Shown piece by piece: positions 1 to 8,371 of a stretch of 64,000 nucleotides of DNA (the first letter of the stretch is position 1; the number at the start of each line of letters is the position of its first letter). The notes under the pieces are model-generated. The model made no database searches. It was not told where the DNA came from and was given only the letters and a program-made list of their open reading frames with translations. Origin of the DNA: Microbacterium sp. LWO14-1.2 (GTDB lineage Bacteria > Actinomycetota > Actinomycetes > Actinomycetales > Microbacteriaceae); assembly GCF_038397715.1 (NCBI RefSeq), contig NZ_CP151633.1, positions 1,054,001-1,118,000 on the forward strand, given 5' to 3'. A program made the translations under genes and the position numbers.

Positions 1-711
1 ACGGTACACGGCGACAGCGAGCACGAGTTCGCCCACCATCAGGGCGAGCAGCACGCCCATGCCGACCGGCCAGAGCGCCGGATCGAGGATCGGCACCGGC
101 ACGCCGTCGTCACGGACGAAGCCGCGCAGTGCATCCCACAGGATCGCGCCGGCGGCCGCGCCGAGGAAGACGACGGTGGCGATCAGGTCGGCGCGCCGCG
201 GCCCCGGATCCGACGGGTCGGGCAGGCGATCGGGGTTCCACGACCAGCGAGGGGCGGTGGCGGTGCGCTCCAGGATCGCGAACACGAGGGTCGTCCAGAA
301 CCCGACGTGCACGATCGACAGCACGATCACGGTCGCCACCGCGCCCACGGTCTCGCCGAAGGTCGCGAATTCGAAGACCTTTCCGAGGGCGACGCCCGCT
401 GCCGCGAAGGTGGGGACGATCCAGAGCAGCACCTTCAGCAGGCGCCACCACGCGAGATAGTACTTCGGCCCGATGAGCTGCAGCGGTCGATCGGCGTAGC
501 CGGCCGCGAGGACGCCGGGGTCGCCGAGTTCGACGATCACGGCGCGCTCGGCGCTCTGCGGGTCCTCGCCCTGCTCCCGTCGGGCTTCGACGGCATCGGC
601 GATGGATGCTTCGAGCTCGGCCCGCACATCGTCCTGCACTTCGGGCGGCAGGCTGCGGACCGTCGCGCTGATGTAGCGCTCGGTGAGGGTGGCGGTGCCG
701 GTGGTGGGCAT
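1..711 (-). CDS. HAAS/DUF1700-like permease-prefix membrane protein (partial, 3' end outside window)
   Basis: An open frame of 237 codons starts at ATG 711 and runs off the left edge. The N-terminal ~75 residues are soluble and helical (LTERYISATVRSLPPEVQDD, then a stretch ending in ELGDPGVLAAGYADRP). This is the pattern of the HAAS/permease-prefix domain often paired with PadR regulators. At least four hydrophobic segments follow (roughly residues 88-108, 113-135, 171-190, 212-235). It lies one base downstream of the padR stop, so the two genes form one operon and PadR probably controls this membrane protein. The substrate or function is unknown. Confidence 0.75.
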   Translation of the reverse strand, partial: MPTTGTATLTERYISATVRSLPPEVQDDVRAELEASIADAVEARREQGEDPQSAERAVIVELGDPGVLAAGYADRPLQLIGPKYYLAWWRLLKVLLWIVPTFAAAGVALGKVFEFATFGETVGAVATVIVLSIVHVGFWTTLVFAILERTATAPRWSWNPDRLPDPSDPGPRRADLIATVVFLGAAAGAILWDALRGFVRDDGVPVPILDPALWPVGMGVLLALMVGELVLAVAVYR

Positions 712-712
712 G

Positions 713-1045
713 TCAGTTCTCCTCTGCGGTGAGAGAGGCGATGGCGGTGGTGAGTGCGCGCCATTCGTCTGTGAGTGTGTCGGCGAGCCGGACGCCGGCC
801 TCGGAGGTGCGGTAGAACTTGCGCGGCCGAGCCTCGTCGGTGTTCCACTCGCTGGTCAGGTACCCCTGCTTCTCGAGACGACGCAGCAGCGGGTAGAGCG
901 TGTTCGCATCGGTGGCGAACCCGCGGGCGTCGAGCTGCTCGAGCAGGCCGTAGCCGTATCCCGCTGTGCGAAGCAACTGCAGGCAGGCCAGCACCACGGT
1001 GCCGCGCCGCAGCTCCTGCAGGTGGGTGTCGAGCGTTTCGTTCAT
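713..1045 (-). CDS. PadR family transcriptional regulator
   Basis: About 110 residues, the length of a compact PadR repressor. The winged helix is visible in GYGLLEQLDARGF, then NTLYPLLRRLEKQGYL and FYRTSEAGVRLADTLTDEW. PadR proteins sense small molecules or stress and usually repress an adjacent membrane-protein gene, which fits the membrane protein read from 711. I prefer the ATG at 1045 (MNETLDTHLQEL); an in-frame GTG at 1054 is the alternative. The upstream sequence (about 1053-1075) holds an imperfect ACTGTG-N5-CACACT dyad that could be its own operator. Confidence 0.85.
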   Translation of the reverse strand: MNETLDTHLQELRRGTVVLACLQLLRTAGYGYGLLEQLDARGFATDANTLYPLLRRLEKQGYLTSEWNTDEARPRKFYRTSEAGVRLADTLTDEWRALTTAIASLTAEEN

Positions 1046-1128
1046 GACGATCACATTACTGTGCGAGACACACTATTGTCAATGACACTTACATGCGTGG
1101 CGCGCGCCTCCGATCCGGCGACTCATTG

Positions 1129-1214
1129 CCGAGCCACCCCCTCGTGGGCGAGCCACCCCCTCGGGGCAGGCTCGAAGGGGGTGGCTCGCACCGAGAGGGG
1201 TGGTTCGCGCCGAG
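1129..1214. repeat. GC-rich inverted-repeat cluster (REP-like) in padR-menC intergenic region
   Basis: The unit GCGAGCCACCCCCTC occurs twice in direct orientation (about 1129-1143 and 1148-1162). It recurs twice inverted as AAGGGGGTGGCTCGC (1175-1189) and a diverged GAGAGGGGTGGTTCGCGC (about 1193-1210). The copies could fold into a strong stem with a ~12-nt loop. The genes on either side are divergently transcribed, so this is not an ordinary terminator position. Confidence 0.7.
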
Positions 1215-1246
1215 TTCGACTCCCCGAGACAGAGCAGAATGGGCAC

Positions 1247-2221
1247 ATGATCCCGCCGCTCGCAGACCTGCTCGACTCCGCCCGGGTCGTCGCCCTCCCG
1301 ATGCACACACGCTTCCGCGGAGTCGACACCCGGGAGGCGCTGCTGTTCGAGGGCCCGGGGGGATGGGCGGAGTTCTCGCCGTTCGTCGAGTACGACGACG
1401 CGGAGGCGGCCACCTGGCTGACGGCGGCGATCGACTTCGCGTGGCGCCCCCAACCCGCAGCGGTGCGCGACAGCATCCGCGTGAATGCGACCGTGCCCGC
1501 CATCGAGGCGGCTCGCGTGTCGGAGGTGCTCGACCGCTTCGTGGGATGCCGCACCGCCAAGGTCAAAGTCGCCGAGCCCGGCCAGTCGCTCGCCGACGAC
1601 GTCGCCCGGGTCCGTGCCGTGCGCGAGACGATGGGCCCCGAGGGTCGCATCCGCGTCGATGCGAACGGCCTCTGGAACGTCGACGAGGCAGAGCATGCCG
1701 TGCACGCCCTGGCCGAGTACGACCTCGAGTACGTCGAACAGCCGTGCCGGACCGTGCCGGAGCTCGCCGAGCTCCGGCAGCGCGTGAAGTACATGGGAAT
1801 CCCCGTCGCGGCCGACGAGAGCGTGCGCAAGTCATCCGACCCGCTGGCTGTGGCGCGCGCCGAAGCCGCCGACCTGCTGGTCGTCAAAGCCCAGCCGCTC
1901 GGCGGCATCACCCACGCGCTGCAGATCGTCACGGCGGCAGGGCTCCCCGTGGTCGTGTCGAGCGCCCTCGACACTGCGATCGGCCTCTCGCAGGGCGCAG
2001 CGCTCGCCGCCGCCCTTCCGACGCTCGACTACGACTGCGGGCTCGGCACGGCATCCCTCTTCCTCGATGACGTCGCCGACCGCCGCCCGGTCGACGGCGC
2101 GATCCCGGCGGGACGAGTCATTCCCGACGCTGCGGCGCTCGACCGTCTCGCGGCCCCCGCCGACCGCCGCGACTGGTGGCTCGACCGCCTGCGCCGCTGC
2201 CACGGGGTGCTCGCCGACTGA
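1247..2221 (+). CDS. menC: o-succinylbenzoate synthase
   Basis: 324 residues in the enolase superfamily. MenC dehydrates SHCHC to o-succinylbenzoate in menaquinone synthesis. Family signatures: KVKV (the second Lys is a catalytic acid/base), DANGLWN and VEQP metal-binding region, then AADES and VVKAQPLGG with the third metal ligand and second catalytic Lys, followed by VVSSALDTAIG. The frame is open far upstream (to 683), but ATG 1247 starts the family-typical N-terminus (PPLADLLDSARVVALPM); the upstream reading is antisense to padR. No other men gene lies nearby. Confidence 0.93.
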   Translation: MIPPLADLLDSARVVALPMHTRFRGVDTREALLFEGPGGWAEFSPFVEYDDAEAATWLTAAIDFAWRPQPAAVRDSIRVNATVPAIEAARVSEVLDRFVGCRTAKVKVAEPGQSLADDVARVRAVRETMGPEGRIRVDANGLWNVDEAEHAVHALAEYDLEYVEQPCRTVPELAELRQRVKYMGIPVAADESVRKSSDPLAVARAEAADLLVVKAQPLGGITHALQIVTAAGLPVVVSSALDTAIGLSQGAALAAALPTLDYDCGLGTASLFLDDVADRRPVDGAIPAGRVIPDAAALDRLAAPADRRDWWLDRLRRCHGVLAD

Positions 2222-2321
2222 TCCCTGCTGCTGTGCCGGTCGCATCGCCGAAGCAGGTCGAGTCGCGCTGATCCGGCACGCGTCGGCTCCGGCACCCGGT
2301 GCGCTGCCCGGATGACGACGA

Positions 2322-2942
2322 TCAGGCGAGCAGGAGCTGCACGAGACGGCCGAGTTCCTCGCTGCCGGAGTGGCGCAGCTGCTCGGCGTCGTGACCGGCC
2401 ATCGCGCCGCGCACGGTCATCCCCTCCCAGATGATCATGAGCATGCGTGCCGCCGCGTCGGCGGGGATGCGCAGTTCGAGCGAGCTCGCGTCGACGATGC
2501 CCGACACGATCGTGGCGATGCTCGACACCATCTCACGCTCCTGGGCGAGGTAGGCCGCTCCGAACTGCGCGTCGCGCAGAGCGCGGATGCGGATCTCGCT
2601 CATGAGCATGACGCCCGGGCGGTCATCGCTCCCCGCATCCATGAGCTGCTGCACCAGCTCGACGGGATCACAGCCCTCCACGAGTCCGCCGTCGGCGGCG
2701 ATCTCGTCGACCCGGGCGCGGACGGCGTCCACGCGCTGCTCGGCGACGCGGCCGGCGAGCATGAGGAACAGCTCGTCCTTCGATTCGAAGTTCGAGTAGA
2801 AGGCGCCGCGGGTGAAGCCGGCGCGCTCGCACACGGTCTCCACCGACGCGCCTTCGAGCCCGACCTCCGCGAACACCTGCGCGGCGGCGTCGAGCAGGCG
2901 GGCGCGGGTGTTCTCCCTGCTCCGAGTGGCGGTCGTCGTCAT
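2322..2942 (-). CDS. TetR family transcriptional regulator, divergent from MMPL exporter operon
   Basis: 206 residues. The N-terminal helix-turn-helix is clear: ARLLDAAAQVFAEVGLEGA, then ETVCERAGFTRGAFYSNF with the conserved YSNF/FESKDEL. The rest is an all-helical ligand domain. ATG 2942 is chosen because AGGAGG sits 6 nt upstream; an in-frame start at 2969 lacks such a site. The gene faces the exporter operon at 3065, and the shared intergenic region carries two ATACA-N4-TGTAT palindromes. It is therefore very probably an autoregulated repressor that releases the exporter when it binds a toxic compound or lipid. Confidence 0.92.
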   Translation of the reverse strand: MTTTATRSRENTRARLLDAAAQVFAEVGLEGASVETVCERAGFTRGAFYSNFESKDELFLMLAGRVAEQRVDAVRARVDEIAADGGLVEGCDPVELVQQLMDAGSDDRPGVMLMSEIRIRALRDAQFGAAYLAQEREMVSSIATIVSGIVDASSLELRIPADAAARMLMIIWEGMTVRGAMAGHDAEQLRHSGSEELGRLVQLLLA

Positions 2943-3007
2943 CGAATCCTCCTGACCCCTCATTCTCACACCTCGTCCACAGACTTCTGCCTCCGGCTCA
3001 CTTTACG

Positions 3008-3042
3008 ATACAACTATGTATTGGATACAGATGTGTATCCAA
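3008..3042. promoter_or_regulatory. Tandem TetR-type operators between tetR and MMPL exporter
   Basis: Two palindromes share the core ATACA-N4-TGTAT. Site 1 is 3008-3021 (spacer ACTA). Site 2 is 3021-3042, a perfect TTGGATACA-N4-TGTATCCAA (spacer GATG). The cores are 17 bp apart, so two dimers would bind nearly two helical turns apart. The position between divergent tetR and exporter genes is standard for TetR autoregulation. Confidence 0.82.
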
Positions 3043-3064
3043 CCCGCATCCTCGGAGGAGCCCC

Positions 3065-5821
3065 GTGTCCACACTCCTGTCCTCGCTCGGCCGTTGGTCG
3101 TACCGGCACCCCTGGCGCGTCCTCGTGTCGTGGCTGCTCGTGCTGGGGCTCGCCGGTGCCGGCGCCCTCGTGCTCGGCGCAGGGACCGATAACACCTTCT
3201 CGATCCCCGGGACCGAGTCGCAGGCCGGGCTCGAGCAGCTGAACCGCTCGTTCCCGCAGGTGAGCGGCACGAGCGCGCAGATCATCGTCGTCGCGGCAGA
3301 CGGCGACTCGATCGTCGACGATCCGTATCGGACCGACATCGAGGACACCGTCGACAAGCTCGCCGACCTCGACGACTCGGTGCTCTCCGCGACCTCGCCC
3401 TTCGACGAGAACGTCAACGGCATGGTCAACGACGACGAGACCGCCGGCATCATCCGGCTCCAGTTCGACGGCCAGTCCAGCGACGTCGACGACCAGACGA
3501 AGGACGACCTCCGCGCCGTGGTCGCCGACCTCTCCGACGAGCTCCCCTCCGGCTCGCAGACCGCGCTCGGCGGCGACCTGTTCGCGACGTCGATCCCCGG
3601 AGTCACGCTGACCGAGGCGGTCGGCCTGCTGATCGCATTGCTCGTGCTGATCGTCACGTTCCGCTCGTTCGTCGTCGCCGGCCTCCCACTGCTCACCGCC
3701 GTGCTCGGCGTGGGCATCTCGATGGCGGGCATCTTCGCCGCCACCGCGTTCGCCACGGTGTCGTCGACCACCCCTCTGCTGGCCCTCATGCTCGGACTCG
3801 CCGTCGGGATCGACTACGCGCTGTTCATCATGGCCAGGCACCAGGACCAGGTGAGAGCGGGCACCGACCCCGAGGAGTCGGCCTCGCGCGCCGTGGGCAC
3901 GGCAGGCTCGGCCGTGGTGTTCGCGGGGGTCACGGTGCTCATCGCGCTGATCGGGCTCGGCTTCGCCGGCATCCCGTTCCTGACCACCATGGGCATCGCC
4001 GCATCGGTCGCCGTCGCGATCGCCGTGGCCATCGCCGTGACGCTGACGCCCGCTCTGCTCGGCTTCATGAAGGGACGCGTCGTCGGACGACCGCGCCGGG
4101 CCCCGAAGGCGAAGAAGGGGCGGACCGCTCCCGCCGTCCGCCGCGGCTTCAGCGACCGCTGGGTCTCGGGTGTCACGAAGCGGCCGATCCTCGTGTCTCT
4201 CGCCGTCGTGATCGGTCTGGGAATCGTCGCCGTCCCCGCGCTCAGCCTCAACCTCGCTCTCCCGAACGCGGGCGTGCTGCCGAAGGACTCCGAAGCCCGG
4301 CAGAGCTACGATCTCACCGCCTCGGAGTTCGGCGCCGGATTCAACGGTCCACTGATCCTCACCGGCACGATCGTCACGAGCACCGATCCGCTCACCCTCA
4401 TGCGGGACCTCGGCGACGAGGTCGCGGCGATCGACGGTGTGAAGGAGGTCGCCCTCGCCACCCCGAACGAGACCGCCGACACCGGCATCGTGCAGATCGT
4501 GCCGGAGACGGCTCCCGACGACCCGGCGACCGCAGACCTCGTGCGAGAGCTCCGCGCGCACCACGACGAGTGGATGGACGAGTACGGCATCGACCTCAAG
4601 GTCACCGGGTTCACGGCCGTCGGCATCGACATCTCCGATCAGCTCGGTCACGCCCTGCTGCCGTTCGGCCTCTTCGTGATCGGCCTCTCGCTGATCCTCC
4701 TCACGATCGTCTTCCGCTCGCTGTGGGTGCCGGTGACGGCCGCCGCCGGATACCTGCTGTCGATCGTCGCCGGTTTCGGCGTCGTCGGCGCCGTGTTCGA
4801 GTGGGGCTGGTTCGCCGACGCCCTGCACGTCGCGAAGGTCGGCCCGATCATCAGCTTCATGCCGATCATCCTCATGGGCGTGCTCTTCGGCCTCGCGATG
4901 GACTATCAGGTGTTCCTCGTCTCGCGCATGCGCGAGGACTACGTGCACGACCCGGACGCCAAGAGCCCCGACCGCTCCACCCGACGCGCAGCGGCCCTCC
5001 GCGCGGTCCGCAGCGGGTTCACCGGCTCGGCGAAGGTCGTCACCGCCGCAGGTCTCATCATGTTCGCGGTGTTCGTCGCGTTCGTGCCGGAGGGAGACTC
5101 CTCACTCAAGCCGATCGCGCTGGGCCTCGCGGCCGGCATCGCGATCGACGCCTTCCTCGTGCGGATGACGCTGATCCCCGCGCTCATGGCGATCCTCGGC
5201 GAGCGCGCCTGGCAGATCCCGGCCTGGCTCGAACGCATCCTGCCGAGCGTCGACATCGAGGGCGAGGCGGTCGAGCGCGAGCGTCACCTGGCCGACTGGC
5301 CCGGCGACGACTCGGTCGTGGCCGCCGACGACCTCACGATCTCGGATGCCGGCATCCGCGCCCTTCGTCTGCGGGTTCCGCCGCGCGGGTCGGCCGTCGT
5401 GACCGGATCGTCGACCGGCGCACTGCGGGTGCTCGCGCTCGCCCTCGCCGGACGCATCACGCCCGACGGCGGTCTCCTCCGCGTCGCCGGTCACCTGCTG
5501 CCGGGACGAGCGGCCTGGGTGCGCGCGCACGTCGGCGCAGTGATCGTCTCGGATGCCGGCGACACGGCATCCGAGCTCTCCGAGGCCCTGCGCGGGCGCC
5601 CCTCGCTCCTGGTGATCGACGGCGTCGACCGGCTCTCCCCGTCCGAGCGCGATCAGCTCGCCGCGCGTCTGCGCGACACCGATCAGGCGCTCGCCGTGGT
5701 GCTCACGACTCGCTCCCCCGACGCCGCCCTCGCCGTGCTCGAATCGGCCGGACGCAGCGCGCCCGCCCCGACCGATCTCGACGCCGCCCACTCCTCCACC
5801 ACGACCGAGGTGCACGCATGA
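3065..5821 (+). CDS. MMPL/RND-type exporter with C-terminal degenerate ABC-ATPase-like domain
   Basis: 918 residues, GTG start with GGAGG just upstream. It has two repeats of one TM helix, a large extracytoplasmic loop and five more TM helices. The MMPL transport signatures are GLAVGIDYALFIMARHQ (about residues 245-261) and the second-half GLAMDYQVFLVSRMRED. MMPL proteins export lipids or hydrophobic compounds using proton motive force. The unusual part is the last ~165 residues (about 752-918), which read like an ABC nucleotide-binding domain: DLTISDAGIRAL, a Walker A-like GSSTGALR without the Lys, AGRITPDGGLLRVAGHLLP, and a Walker B-like SLLVIDGVDRLS. No LSGGQ motif is present, so it is probably catalytically dead. 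The stop overlaps the next gene (ATGA). Confidence 0.93.
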   Translation: MSTLLSSLGRWSYRHPWRVLVSWLLVLGLAGAGALVLGAGTDNTFSIPGTESQAGLEQLNRSFPQVSGTSAQIIVVAADGDSIVDDPYRTDIEDTVDKLADLDDSVLSATSPFDENVNGMVNDDETAGIIRLQFDGQSSDVDDQTKDDLRAVVADLSDELPSGSQTALGGDLFATSIPGVTLTEAVGLLIALLVLIVTFRSFVVAGLPLLTAVLGVGISMAGIFAATAFATVSSTTPLLALMLGLAVGIDYALFIMARHQDQVRAGTDPEESASRAVGTAGSAVVFAGVTVLIALIGLGFAGIPFLTTMGIAASVAVAIAVAIAVTLTPALLGFMKGRVVGRPRRAPKAKKGRTAPAVRRGFSDRWVSGVTKRPILVSLAVVIGLGIVAVPALSLNLALPNAGVLPKDSEARQSYDLTASEFGAGFNGPLILTGTIVTSTDPLTLMRDLGDEVAAIDGVKEVALATPNETADTGIVQIVPETAPDDPATADLVRELRAHHDEWMDEYGIDLKVTGFTAVGIDISDQLGHALLPFGLFVIGLSLILLTIVFRSLWVPVTAAAGYLLSIVAGFGVVGAVFEWGWFADALHVAKVGPIISFMPIILMGVLFGLAMDYQVFLVSRMREDYVHDPDAKSPDRSTRRAAALRAVRSGFTGSAKVVTAAGLIMFAVFVAFVPEGDSSLKPIALGLAAGIAIDAFLVRMTLIPALMAILGERAWQIPAWLERILPSVDIEGEAVERERHLADWPGDDSVVAADDLTISDAGIRALRLRVPPRGSAVVTGSSTGALRVLALALAGRITPDGGLLRVAGHLLPGRAAWVRAHVGAVIVSDAGDTASELSEALRGRPSLLVIDGVDRLSPSERDQLAARLRDTDQALAVVLTTRSPDAALAVLESAGRSAPAPTDLDAAHSSTTTEVHA

Positions 5822-7689
5822 CCCGCTCGCTCACACCCCGCCGCTCCCTCACCTGGCTGACCATCCTCGGCATCCTGCTGCTGCCCGCCGCGATCGGCGG
5901 CATCCTCGTCGCCGCGCTGCAGAACCCGACCGAGCGCCTCGACTCGATGACCGCCGCGATCGTGAATCTCGACGAGCCCGTCGAGATCGACGGACAGCCC
6001 GCCCCGCTCGGCCGGCAGCTGGCGTCAGGACTCGTCGAAGGATCCGACGATCTCGACTCGAACCTCACCTGGGTGATCTCGAACGAGGAGGATGCCGCAG
6101 ACGGCCTGGCCGACGGCACCTATCAGGCCGTGATCACCATCCCCGAGGACTTCTCGGCCGCCGCGACCTCCGCCGGACAGGCGATCTCCGATGGCGGTGG
6201 CACCGCCGAGCAGGCCACCATCCGTGTCACCACGCCCGACGACGGCCTCGTCGCCGACGATCTCATCACGAGTCAGATCGCGAACGTCGCCGCGTCGAGC
6301 ATGGGCACCATGCTCTCGGAGGCCACGACCGACAACATCCTCGTCGGGTTCACCACCATCGGCGACCAGATCGGCGAGGCCGCAGACGGCGCCGACCAGC
6401 TCGCGACAGGAGCACGGGATGCCGCGGCCGGCGCTGCTGCGATCCCCGACGGCGCGACCCAGCTCGCCTCCGGTGCCTCGCAGCTCGGATCGGGCGCGAC
6501 GACCCTCGCCGCAGGGCTCGACACGCTCACGACGAAGACCCGCGAGGCTGCGGCGGGCGCCTCGACCATCGGACAGGGCCTGACAGCCGGCGCTCAGGAG
6601 CTGCAGGCGCAGGCGAGTAACGCGGCACTGGTCGCCCAGGGCTCGTCACAGCTCGCAGCAGGTCTGACGAAGCTCGCAGCCGACTGTGCGGCAGCGGGCG
6701 GATCCGCGACCTTCTGCGAGCAGGTGGCCGGTGCAGCCGCGGGAGCATCGAAGACGGACATGGGCGTGCAGCAGCTCGCGGCGCTGCCCGGAACCGTCGC
6801 TCCTCAGCTGAGCCAGGCAGGTGCGGGCGCCTCGCAGCTCGCGAGCGGTCTCACACAGCTCGCCAACGAGGGCGTCGTGCAGTCGGCCACCGGTGCGCGC
6901 ACGCTCGCGACGGGAGCGGAGCAGCTGTCGACCGGCGCGACCGATCTCGCGACCGGCGCGACCGAGCTCACCACGGGCCTCGACAGCCTCGCCACCGGCA
7001 CCGGTGACCTCGCCGGCGGGCTGCGCACGGCCGCCGAATCCCTGCCGTCGTTCAGCGACGCCGAGTCGACGTCGCTCGCCTCGGTGATCGCCGACCCGGT
7101 GGCCGCCGAGGGAGCGGGTGACACGATCTTCGGACCGACGGCGATCCCGCTGCTGACCGCCGTCGTGCTGTGGTTCGGAGCACTGGCTTCCTTCCTCGTG
7201 CTGCGCCCGCACACTGCCCGCACACTGACCTCGCGCCGCACATCGGCGGGGCTCGCGCTCCGCGCCTTCGCACCGGCGGCGGCGATCGGCGCTGGGCAGG
7301 GTGTGCTCGTCTCGCTGATCGTGCAGATCGTCGCCGGATACGACGCCGCGACGTGGTGGGCGTTCGCCGGTATGGCCGTGCTGGCAGGGGTCGCCTTCGC
7401 CGCGGTGAACCAGGCGCTCGTCGCGGTCTTCGGCGGGGTGGGCCGGTGGGTCTCCGCTCTGGTCGGCGTCCTCGCCATCGCGACGGGACTCGTGTCGACG
7501 GTGCCCGGGTGGCTGGCGACGATCGGGGCCGCGCTGCCCACGGCATCCGCGTTCTCCGGTCTGATCTCCGCGAACGGGGCAGCCGCAGCCGCGCTCGTCG
7601 TGTGGGCGGTGCTCGCCCTGGTCGCGACGACGCTCGCGGTCACGCTCCGTCGCACGACGTCGGTGAAGGCGGCTCTCGCGACCGTCTGA
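5818..7689 (+). CDS. YhgE/Pip-like membrane protein
   Basis: 623 residues, starting at ATG 5818 inside the stop of the exporter gene (ATGA overlap), so it is translationally coupled. One N-terminal TM helix (about 12-32) is followed by a long extracytoplasmic region made of repeats such as GATQLASGASQLGSGA and TGATDLATGATELTTG, predicted to form a helical rod. About five C-terminal TM helices follow (from about residue 443). This is the architecture of YhgE/Pip proteins (phage infection protein, type VII-associated family). Fusion partners or neighbours in this family are usually MMPL-like exporters, so it probably works with the upstream transporter. Confidence 0.88.
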   Translation: MTRSLTPRRSLTWLTILGILLLPAAIGGILVAALQNPTERLDSMTAAIVNLDEPVEIDGQPAPLGRQLASGLVEGSDDLDSNLTWVISNEEDAADGLADGTYQAVITIPEDFSAAATSAGQAISDGGGTAEQATIRVTTPDDGLVADDLITSQIANVAASSMGTMLSEATTDNILVGFTTIGDQIGEAADGADQLATGARDAAAGAAAIPDGATQLASGASQLGSGATTLAAGLDTLTTKTREAAAGASTIGQGLTAGAQELQAQASNAALVAQGSSQLAAGLTKLAADCAAAGGSATFCEQVAGAAAGASKTDMGVQQLAALPGTVAPQLSQAGAGASQLASGLTQLANEGVVQSATGARTLATGAEQLSTGATDLATGATELTTGLDSLATGTGDLAGGLRTAAESLPSFSDAESTSLASVIADPVAAEGAGDTIFGPTAIPLLTAVVLWFGALASFLVLRPHTARTLTSRRTSAGLALRAFAPAAAIGAGQGVLVSLIVQIVAGYDAATWWAFAGMAVLAGVAFAAVNQALVAVFGGVGRWVSALVGVLAIATGLVSTVPGWLATIGAALPTASAFSGLISANGAAAAALVVWAVLALVATTLAVTLRRTTSVKAALATV

Positions 7690-7757
7690 TCGTCGTGTGA
7701 CGCTCCATCGACGGCGTGTGACGCAACGCAGGCGGTGTGCCTCCGTACGATCGGGGC

Positions 7758-8342
7758 ATGCGTCGACCGTTCATGGACACCCCGGATCAGCTCACGTCAC
7801 TCGACGGGCAGCAGTACCTCGTGCTGCGGCCGACGGGTCCCGTGGCCGAGCTGTACGAGCGGGAGCAGGATGCCGCGCTGCACCGCGCCGACGTCCCGCA
7901 CCCGCACACCGGCCATGTGACCCTGCGCGGGTTCTTCGAACCGGAGCGACGGGAGGAGCTCGCTGCACTCGTACGCGATTGGGCGACCGTGCAGGCGCCG
8001 ATCGAGGTCACGGTCGAGGCCGTCGACGTCTTCCCCGCGCCCTGGCAGATCGTGATCCTGCGGCTCGCGCGCAGCGCGTCCCTGGTCTCGGCGTACGCGA
8101 GTCTCACCAGCGCGCTGGAGGCGACCGACATCCGGAGGCTCGGCGAGTTGAGCCTCGAGGACTGGACGTTCCACCTGTCGGTCCTCTACGGCAAGACCCT
8201 CTCACCCGAGGAGTGGCAAGCCCTCGCGACGGCATCCGCGCGGGAGCTGGCCGACCCGCCGTCCGAGACGATCCACGAGGTCGAACTCGTCTCGTATGAC
8301 GGCGGGGTCGAGCTCGCCGAGGTCATCCGCCTCGGCGGCTGA
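7758..8342 (+). CDS. 2H phosphoesterase / 2'-5' RNA ligase-like protein
   Basis: 194 residues from ATG 7758 (ATG 7773 is possible). Two H-x-[TS] motifs mark the 2H phosphoesterase fold: HVTLRGFF in the N-terminal half and FHLSVLYG in the C-terminal half. Family members ligate or hydrolyse 2'-5' or cyclic phosphodiester bonds in RNA or nucleotides; the substrate here is unknown. The gene stands alone and is convergent with ccsB. Confidence 0.8.
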   Translation: MRRPFMDTPDQLTSLDGQQYLVLRPTGPVAELYEREQDAALHRADVPHPHTGHVTLRGFFEPERREELAALVRDWATVQAPIEVTVEAVDVFPAPWQIVILRLARSASLVSAYASLTSALEATDIRRLGELSLEDWTFHLSVLYGKTLSPEEWQALATASARELADPPSETIHEVELVSYDGGVELAEVIRLGG

Positions 8343-8371
8343 TGCCTCGGCGGCTGGTCAGGGAAGCCGGA

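Noticed and set aside
683..1246. N-terminal extension of menC
   Set aside because: This part is antisense to padR and crosses the inverted repeats; MenC homology begins at ATG 1247.
3014..4948. 644-codon open frame antisense to the MMPL exporter
   Set aside because: His/Arg/Glu-rich composition typical of an antisense shadow in GC-rich DNA; the plus-strand frame has full MMPL motifs.
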